Assembly (NCBI GenBank): GCA_938014245.1
Contig: CALLSD010000056.1
Coordinates: forward strand, 1 to 11,429
Length of the DNA: 11,429 bases
Direction of reading: 5' to 3'
From: an uncultured Actinomyces sp.
Lineage (GTDB): Bacteria; Actinomycetota; Actinomycetes; Actinomycetales; Actinomycetaceae
Made by a program: the position numbers and the translations under genes
Part shown: piece by piece, positions 6,478-11,429 of the stretch
Layout: each line of letters opens with the position of its first letter
Position numbering within the stretch: position 1 is the stretch's first letter
The notes under the pieces: generated by a model
Told to the model about the DNA's origin: nothing
Databases searched by the model: none
Seen by the model: the letters and a program-made list of their open reading frames with translations, nothing else

Positions 6478-6551
6478 GCCCCAATAGCTCAGTCGGTCAG
6501 AGCAGCGGACTCATAATCCGTGGGTCGTCGGTTCAAGCCCGACTTGGGGCA
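6478..6551 (+). tRNA. tRNA with CAU anticodon: elongator tRNA-Met, or tRNA-Ile2
   Basis: A complete cloverleaf of 74 bases can be folded. The acceptor stem is GCCCCAA (6478-6484) with TTGGGGC (6544-6550) and discriminator A (6551). The D arm is GCTC/GAGC. The anticodon arm is CGGA-CTCATAA-TCCG with anticodon CAT, and the T arm is GTCGG-TTCAAGC-CCGAC. CCA is not encoded. It is not an initiator tRNA: position 1 pairs with 72 and the anticodon stem lacks the three G-C pairs. A CAU anticodon can be elongator Met, or Ile2, whose C34 is changed to lysidine by TilS to read AUA. The acceptor pairs C4-G69 and C5-G68 are those reported as TilS determinants in E. coli Ile2, so the choice is open. The tRNA call itself is certain. 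Confidence 0.95.
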
Positions 6552-6604
6552 CTGGAAGCGTTTCTACGCTGAAGTAGTTCTGGGGGCAACCTGAACGTGA
6601 GGTT

Positions 6605-6617
6605 GGACATATTGTCC
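6605..6617. repeat. GGACA-TAT-TGTCC inverted repeat upstream of the rpoB promoter
   Basis: This perfect 5-bp inverted repeat with a 3-base spacer ends 8 bases before the -35 hexamer of the likely rpoB promoter. Just before it, CAACCT (6587-6592) and AGGTTG (6600-6605) form another small stem. The site could bind an activator or repressor, or merely be part of the tRNA trailer. Confidence 0.3.
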
Positions 6618-6625
6618 GTCGAGCA

Positions 6626-6654
6626 TTGCGCCCCTATATCCCTGTGCCTATGAT
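6626..6654 (+). promoter_or_regulatory. Likely rpoBC promoter
   Basis: TTGCGC (6626-6631) and TATGAT (6649-6654) are 17 bases apart, the best sigma70/SigA-type pair in the window; the -10 differs from TATAAT at one base. Transcription would start near 6661, leaving a leader of about 128 bases before rpoB. No terminator or attenuator is evident in the leader. Read-through from upstream ribosomal-protein transcription is not expected, because a tRNA gene and the LytR_C gene precede it. Confidence 0.65.
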
Positions 6655-6788
6655 GAGTATTTGCGCTTTATTGTGCCCGAGGTGACCCGTATCCATTCGC
6701 TGTAATAGGCGCTGGGCGGATGTGGACGGTGTCAGTTAATGGGTCGAAAAGCGTGTGCGCGCAATGAAAACGCAGGGAAGGACCCCCG

Positions 6789-9700
6789 TTGGCTGCAAGT
6801 ACCAACACTGCCAACCAGCCCAAGAACCGCATTTCTTTCGCTAAGCTCCGCGAGCCTCTGCAGGCACCGAATCTGCTCGGCCTGCAGACCGAAAGCTTTG
6901 ACTGGTTGCTGGGAAACGATGCATGGAAAGCACGCGTGGATGCCGCAAAGGCTGCTGGACGCGTAGATGTTCCGGATGTCTCCGGTCTTGAAGAAATTTT
7001 CCAAGAGATCTCGCCGATTGAAGACGTGGCTCGTACCATGTCTCTTTCGTTCCGCGATCACCGCTTGGAACGACCGAAGTACTCCGTTGAAGAAGCGAAG
7101 GCTAAGGATTACACCTACTCGGCACCCATGTACGTGACCGCCGAGTTCATGAACTACAACACGGGCGAAATTAAGTCACAGACCGTCTTCATGGGCGATT
7201 TCCCGCTCATGACCCCCCGTGGCACCTTCATCATTAACGGCACCGAGCGTGTCGTTGTCTCGCAGCTCGTCCGTTCGCCGGGCGTGTACTTCGAGCGGAC
7301 CTCGGATCGCGCATCCGACAAGGAAATCTTCAACGCGAAGATCATCCCCAGCCGTGGTGCATGGCTCGAGTTTGAAATCGATAAGCGTGACGCCGTGGGC
7401 GTGCGCATCGACCGTAAGCGTAAGCAGTCGGTGACGCACTTCCTCAAGGCTCTTGGCCTGTCCGAGGCCGAAATTCGCGAGCACTTCGCCGCCTACCCGG
7501 TGCTTCTTGAGACCCTCGAGAAGGACACCGTTCGTACCCGCGACGAGGCGCTGACCGATATCTACCGCAAGCTGCGTCCGGGCGAACCCGCAAACGTTGA
7601 AGCCGCTGAGGCTCTGCTGCACAACTTCTACTTCGATCCCAAGCGTTACGACCTGGCAAAGGTCGGCCGCTACAAGATCAACAAGAAGCTGGCTGTTGAC
7701 ACCCCGGCCGATAGCCCCGAACTGGTGCTCTCCATCGGTGACATTATTGCGACCGTCAAGTACCTGCTTGCCCTGCATGCCGGTGAGAAGACCTTCGCAG
7801 GCGTCCGTCACGGTGAGCCCGTCGAGGTTCGCGTCGAGTCTGACGATATTGATCATTTTGGAAACCGTCGTATCCGCGCCGTGGGCGAACTCATCCAGGC
7901 GCAGGTGCGTACGGGCCTTGCACGTATGGAACGTACCGTTCGTGAGCGTATGACTACTCAGGAAACGGACTCCATCACGCCGCAATCCCTGATCAACATC
8001 CGTCCTGTTGTGGCTGCAATCAAGGAGTTCTTCGGAACCTCGCAGCTCTCGCAGTTCATGGACCAGAACAACCCCCTGGCTGGCCTCACGCACAAGCGTC
8101 GTCTGTCGGCTCTGGGTCCTGGTGGTCTGTCTCGTGACCGCGCCTCCATGGAGGTTCGTGACGTTCACCCCTCGCACTACGGTCGTATGTGCCCGATTGA
8201 AACCCCTGAAGGCCCGAACATTGGTCTGATTGGTTCGCTGGCAACCTTCGCCCGCATCAACCCCTTCGGTTTCATCGAAACCCCCTACCGTATCGTCCGC
8301 AACGGACAGGTCACCGACGAAGTCGAGTACCTGACCGCCGATGACGAAAAGGGCCACTTCATCGCACAGGCTTCTTCGCCGGTCGATGCTGATGGACACT
8401 TCATCGATGAGCAGGTTCTGTGCCGTGTTGCCGGCGAAGACCCGACCCTCATCGCACGTGATCGCGTGGATTACATGGACGTTTCTGCTCGCCAGATGGT
8501 GTCCGTGGCAACCGCGTTCATCCCCTTCCTCGAGCACGACGATGCAAACCGAGCCCTCATGGGCGCGAACATGCAGCGTCAGGCCGTGCCCTTGCTCACC
8601 ACGGAAGCTCCGCTCGTGGGTACCGGTATGGAACAGCGTGCCGCACACGACTCTGGCGAAATGGTTATCGCCCAGCACTCCGGTGTTGTCACCGAGGTCT
8701 CGGCAGACCTGGTTGTCGTCACCACGGATGAAGGCGGACGCGACACCTACCGCCTCGAGAAGTTCGAGCGCTCCAACCCCGGTAACTGCACGAACCAGCG
8801 CGTAATTGTTGACGAAGGCCAGCGCGTGGAAGAAGGCGACGTGCTCGCCGACGGTCCCGCCACCGACAATGGTGAAGTCGCACTGGGTAAGAACCTGCTG
8901 GTTGCGTACATGTCGTGGGAAGGCCTCAACTACGAGGACGCCATCATCTTGAGCCGTCGCGTTGTTGAAGAGGACGTCCTCACCTCGATTCACATCGAAG
9001 AGTACGAAGTCGACGCACGCGAAACCAAGCTCGGTGAGGAAGAAATCACCCGCGATATCCCCAACGTCTCCGAGGAATCCCTCGCGGACCTGGACGAGCG
9101 CGGCATCATTCGCATCGGCGCCGAGGTTACCGCTGGTGACATTCTCGTCGGTAAGGTCACCCCGAAGGGTGAAACCGAACTGACCTCCGAAGAGCGCCTG
9201 CTGCGCGCCATCTTCGGTGAAAAGGCTCGCGAGGTTCGTGATACCTCGCTGCGTGTTCCCCACGGTGAAGAAGGCATCGTCATTGGCGTTCGTGAATTCA
9301 ACGACGACGAAGACGATCTCAACCCCGGCGTGCGCCAGACGGTTCGCGTCTACGTTGCCCAGCGCCGCAAGATCACCATTGGTGACAAGATGGCAGGCCG
9401 CCACGGTAACAAGGGCGTTGTGTCCAAGATCCTCCCGGTCGAAGACATGCCCTTCCTCGAGGACGGCACCCCGGTTGACATCATTCTCAACCCGCTGGGT
9501 GTCCCCGGCCGTATGAACGTCGGCCAGGTGCTCGAGTACCACCTCGGTTGGCTCGCCCACCAGGGCTGGGACGCCTCGGAAGCTGTCAAGGCTGGCGAAG
9601 AATGGACGAAGCACCTTCCCGAAGAAGGCATCGTCGTCGCCCCCGAGACCCCCGTGGCAACCCCCGTCTTCGACGGCCTCGAGGCCGAAGAGCTCGCCGG

Positions 9701-10274
9701 TCTGTTGCGCAACGTCAACCCCAACCGCGATGGTGACGTCCTCACCAACGCCGAGGGCAAGGCGCGCCTGTTCGACGGCCGCTCTGGCGAACCCTTCCCG
9801 TACCCGATTGCAGTGGGCTACGCCTACATGCTCAAGCTGCACCACCTGGTTGACGACAAGATTCACGCTCGCTCAACTGGCCCGTACTCGATGATTACGC
9901 AGCAGCCTCTGGGTGGTAAGGCCCAGTTCGGTGGCCAGCGCTTCGGTGAAATGGAAGTGTGGGCCCTGGAAGCGTACGGCGCAGCCTACGCCCTTCAGGA
10001 ACTGCTCACCATCAAGTCCGATGACACCACCGGACGTGTCAAGGTTTACGAGGCGATCGTTAAGGGCGAGGACATCCCCGAGCCCGGCATCCCCGAATCC
10101 TTCCGTGTTCTGATCCAGGAAATGCGTTCGCTGTGCCTGAACGTCGAAGCTCTCGACGCAGCCGGCAACGTGATTGACCTGCGTGAAGAAGATGACGACT
10201 TCAATGCGCGTGAGGAACTGGGCATCACTCTTGATGCGCGTCCGAACGCCGCGGCGACCATCGATGCGATCTGA
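6789..10274 (+). CDS. rpoB: DNA-directed RNA polymerase subunit beta
   Basis: This is the complete 1161-residue beta subunit, with family-typical actinobacterial length. It starts on TTG, supported by GGGAAGGA (6775-6782) 6 bases upstream. Landmarks in order: GDFPLMT..FIINGTERVVVSQL (from 136); the rifampicin-pocket region TSQLSQFMDQNN..THKRRLSAL (417-442); RMCPIETPEGPNIGLIG (from 466); GDKMAGRHGNKGVVSK (865-880), with catalytic-centre lysines; and GEMEVWALEAYGAAY (from 1053) near the C-terminus. Asp425, His435 and Ser440 correspond to E. coli D516, H526 and S531 and are the rifampicin-sensitive residues. Fifteen bases separate it from rpoC when the TTG start of rpoC is used, so the two form an operon. 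Codon use is strongly biased, as expected of a highly expressed gene. This is why long shadow frames appear on the other strand. Confidence 0.99.
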   Translation: MAASTNTANQPKNRISFAKLREPLQAPNLLGLQTESFDWLLGNDAWKARVDAAKAAGRVDVPDVSGLEEIFQEISPIEDVARTMSLSFRDHRLERPKYSVEEAKAKDYTYSAPMYVTAEFMNYNTGEIKSQTVFMGDFPLMTPRGTFIINGTERVVVSQLVRSPGVYFERTSDRASDKEIFNAKIIPSRGAWLEFEIDKRDAVGVRIDRKRKQSVTHFLKALGLSEAEIREHFAAYPVLLETLEKDTVRTRDEALTDIYRKLRPGEPANVEAAEALLHNFYFDPKRYDLAKVGRYKINKKLAVDTPADSPELVLSIGDIIATVKYLLALHAGEKTFAGVRHGEPVEVRVESDDIDHFGNRRIRAVGELIQAQVRTGLARMERTVRERMTTQETDSITPQSLINIRPVVAAIKEFFGTSQLSQFMDQNNPLAGLTHKRRLSALGPGGLSRDRASMEVRDVHPSHYGRMCPIETPEGPNIGLIGSLATFARINPFGFIETPYRIVRNGQVTDEVEYLTADDEKGHFIAQASSPVDADGHFIDEQVLCRVAGEDPTLIARDRVDYMDVSARQMVSVATAFIPFLEHDDANRALMGANMQRQAVPLLTTEAPLVGTGMEQRAAHDSGEMVIAQHSGVVTEVSADLVVVTTDEGGRDTYRLEKFERSNPGNCTNQRVIVDEGQRVEEGDVLADGPATDNGEVALGKNLLVAYMSWEGLNYEDAIILSRRVVEEDVLTSIHIEEYEVDARETKLGEEEITRDIPNVSEESLADLDERGIIRIGAEVTAGDILVGKVTPKGETELTSEERLLRAIFGEKAREVRDTSLRVPHGEEGIVIGVREFNDDEDDLNPGVRQTVRVYVAQRRKITIGDKMAGRHGNKGVVSKILPVEDMPFLEDGTPVDIILNPLGVPGRMNVGQVLEYHLGWLAHQGWDASEAVKAGEEWTKHLPEEGIVVAPETPVATPVFDGLEAEELAGLLRNVNPNRDGDVLTNAEGKARLFDGRSGEPFPYPIAVGYAYMLKLHHLVDDKIHARSTGPYSMITQQPLGGKAQFGGQRFGEMEVWALEAYGAAYALQELLTIKSDDTTGRVKVYEAIVKGEDIPEPGIPESFRVLIQEMRSLCLNVEALDAAGNVIDLREEDDDFNAREELGITLDARPNAAATIDAI

Positions 10275-10289
10275 TAAGGAGCAATGACT

Positions 10290-11429
10290 TTGCTGGACGC
10301 CAAGACGTTCGACAGTTTGAAGATCACCCTGGCCACGGGCGAGGATATCGCCTCGTGGAGCCACGGTGAAGTGAAGAAGCCGGAGACCATCAACTACCGC
10401 ACGCTCAAGCCCGAGCGCGACGGTCTGTTTGGTGAGCAGATCTTCGGTCCTACCCGCGACTGGGAATGCGCGTGTGGTAAGTACAAGCGCGTGCGCTACA
10501 AGGGCATCATCTGCGAAAAGTGTGGTGTCGAGGTGACGCGTTCCAAGGTGCGTCGTGAGCGTATGGGTCACATCGACCTGGCAGCTCCCGTTACTCACAT
10601 CTGGTACTTCAAGGGTGTTCCCTCGCGCCTGGGCTACGTGCTGGATCTGGCTCCGAAGGACCTCGAAAAGGTTATCTACTTCGCTGCCTACATGATCACC
10701 GAGGTTGACGAGAAGGGCCGTGACGAAGACCTGATGGATCTTCGTTCCGAGCTCGAGGTTGAAAAGACCCACCTCGAAAACCAGCGTGATGCCGCTATCA
10801 ACGAATTCGCAGAGCGCTTGGAAGCCGAGATCGCCCAGCTCGAAGCTTCCGATGCCTCCGCAACCGAGATTGAACGCCGCCGCAAGGCTGGCGAGCGCGA
10901 CATGGCCAAGATCCGTCGTCGTTACGAGGGCGATATCGAAGGCCTGGAGACCGTTTGGGAGCGCTTCAAGTCCCTCAAGGTCGGTGACCTTGAAGGTGAC
11001 GAGCGCCTCTACCGCGCGATGGTTGCTCGCTACGGCACCTACTTCAAGGGTGACATGGGCGCTTCTGCTATCCAGAAGCGTCTGCAGACCTTTGATCTGG
11101 AAGCCGAAGTCGAACAGCTGCGTTCGATCATTCAGAACGAGAATGGTCCCCGCAAGACTCGTGCGATCAAGCGTCTGAAGGTCATCAACGCATTCGTTGC
11201 GACCGGCAACAAGCCCGAGTCCATGGTTCTGACGAACATCCCGGTTATTCCGCCGGATCTTCGCCCCATGGTTCAGCTTGATGGTGGCCGTTTCGCGACC
11301 TCTGACCTGAACGATCTCTACCGTCGCGTGATCAACCGCAATACCCGACTCAAGCGTCTGCTCGAGCTGGGTGCGCCCGAGATCATCGTCAACAACGAGA
11401 AGCGCATGCTTCAGGAGTCCGTTGACGCG
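10290..11429 (+). CDS. rpoC: DNA-directed RNA polymerase subunit beta' (5' part only)
   Basis: The first 380 codons are present; the gene continues past the right edge, before the NADFDGD active site. Visible parts are the N-terminal zinc ribbon (C60, C62, C75, C78), the segment RRERMGHIDLAAPVTHIWYF, a long charged coiled-coil insertion after the TEVDEKG region (about residues 135-225, typical of actinobacteria), and the lid/rudder approach with PVIPPDLRPMVQLDGGRFA. Two starts are possible. An ATG at 10284 lies only 2 bases after AAGGAG (10276-10281). The TTG at 10290 lies 8 bases after it and gives MLDAKTFDSLKI, which aligns with the mycobacterial start MLDVNFFDELRI. I therefore prefer TTG. 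The product assembles with RpoB into the core polymerase. Confidence 0.98.
   Translation, partial: MLDAKTFDSLKITLATGEDIASWSHGEVKKPETINYRTLKPERDGLFGEQIFGPTRDWECACGKYKRVRYKGIICEKCGVEVTRSKVRRERMGHIDLAAPVTHIWYFKGVPSRLGYVLDLAPKDLEKVIYFAAYMITEVDEKGRDEDLMDLRSELEVEKTHLENQRDAAINEFAERLEAEIAQLEASDASATEIERRRKAGERDMAKIRRRYEGDIEGLETVWERFKSLKVGDLEGDERLYRAMVARYGTYFKGDMGASAIQKRLQTFDLEAEVEQLRSIIQNENGPRKTRAIKRLKVINAFVATGNKPESMVLTNIPVIPPDLRPMVQLDGGRFATSDLNDLYRRVINRNTRLKRLLELGAPEIIVNNEKRMLQESVDA

Noticed and set aside
5711..6484. Upstream extension of the ung frame to 486 residues
   Set aside because: It runs antisense through the LytR_C gene and is rich in Arg/Gly runs. The glycosylase family begins near residue SLDRVIDPSW, and a promoter-like element precedes the GTG at 5710.
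6557..6570. AGCGT-TTCT-ACGCT hairpin after the tRNA as terminator
   Set aside because: The stem is 5 bp and is followed by GAAGTAG, not a T run; more likely a trailer structure or chance.
7176..9866. 896-codon open frame antisense to rpoB
   Set aside because: It mirrors rpoB codon by codon. The strong codon bias of rpoB removes stops from this frame; there is no domain, no ribosome-binding site and the composition is that of a shadow.
9873..10772. 299-codon open frame antisense to the rpoB/rpoC junction
   Set aside because: It has the same cause as the frame antisense to rpoB and crosses the start of rpoC; no protein-like features.
1..11429. CRISPR arrays, insertion sequences, phage genes or attachment sites
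   Set aside because: No regularly spaced repeats, transposase-like frames or terminal inverted repeats were seen. The tRNA is not followed by a direct repeat of its 3' end within the window.

Overview
The window looks like a chromosomal segment of a moderately GC-rich actinobacterium. The best guess is an oral or mucosal Actinomycetaceae member (Actinomyces/Schaalia type), but the genus is inference. The basis is the rpoB-rpoC pair with actinobacterial-style RpoC, a LytR_C-domain membrane protein, TTG/GTG starts, apparently leaderless promoters and a secreted protein rich in ricin-type lectin repeats.

Left part (1-1259): the 3' end of a CoA-disulfide/persulfide reductase carrying a C-terminal rhodanese domain overlaps by 4 bases a CsoR/FrmR-family repressor. 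The repressor has two cysteines spaced as in the persulfide sensor CstR and lacks the copper-ligand histidine. A 59-residue Cys/His-rich protein follows. Together these suggest a small reactive-sulfur (persulfide) handling and sensing module.

Middle (1260-4995): a 334-base gene-free leader with A/T-rich inverted repeats precedes a 1114-residue secreted protein. It has a signal peptide, a Pro/Ser/Thr/Ala-rich linker, an Ig-like segment, a catalytic-looking domain with the motifs of GT80 bacterial sialyltransferases (DG, KGHP, SS) and three C-terminal ricin B-type beta-trefoils. A strong intrinsic terminator ends it. This is the most unusual object in the window: an apparently exported GT80-like sialyltransferase (or trans-sialidase) fused to nine lectin repeats.

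Right part (5024-11429): family-1 uracil-DNA glycosylase (ung, minus strand) is divergent from a single-pass membrane protein with a LytR_C domain, and both seem to start on leaderless GTG codons. Next come a tRNA with a CAU anticodon, a well-formed promoter, rpoB (complete, TTG start, rifampicin-region residues of sensitive type) and the first 380 codons of rpoC (probably also a TTG start). This part is conserved housekeeping.
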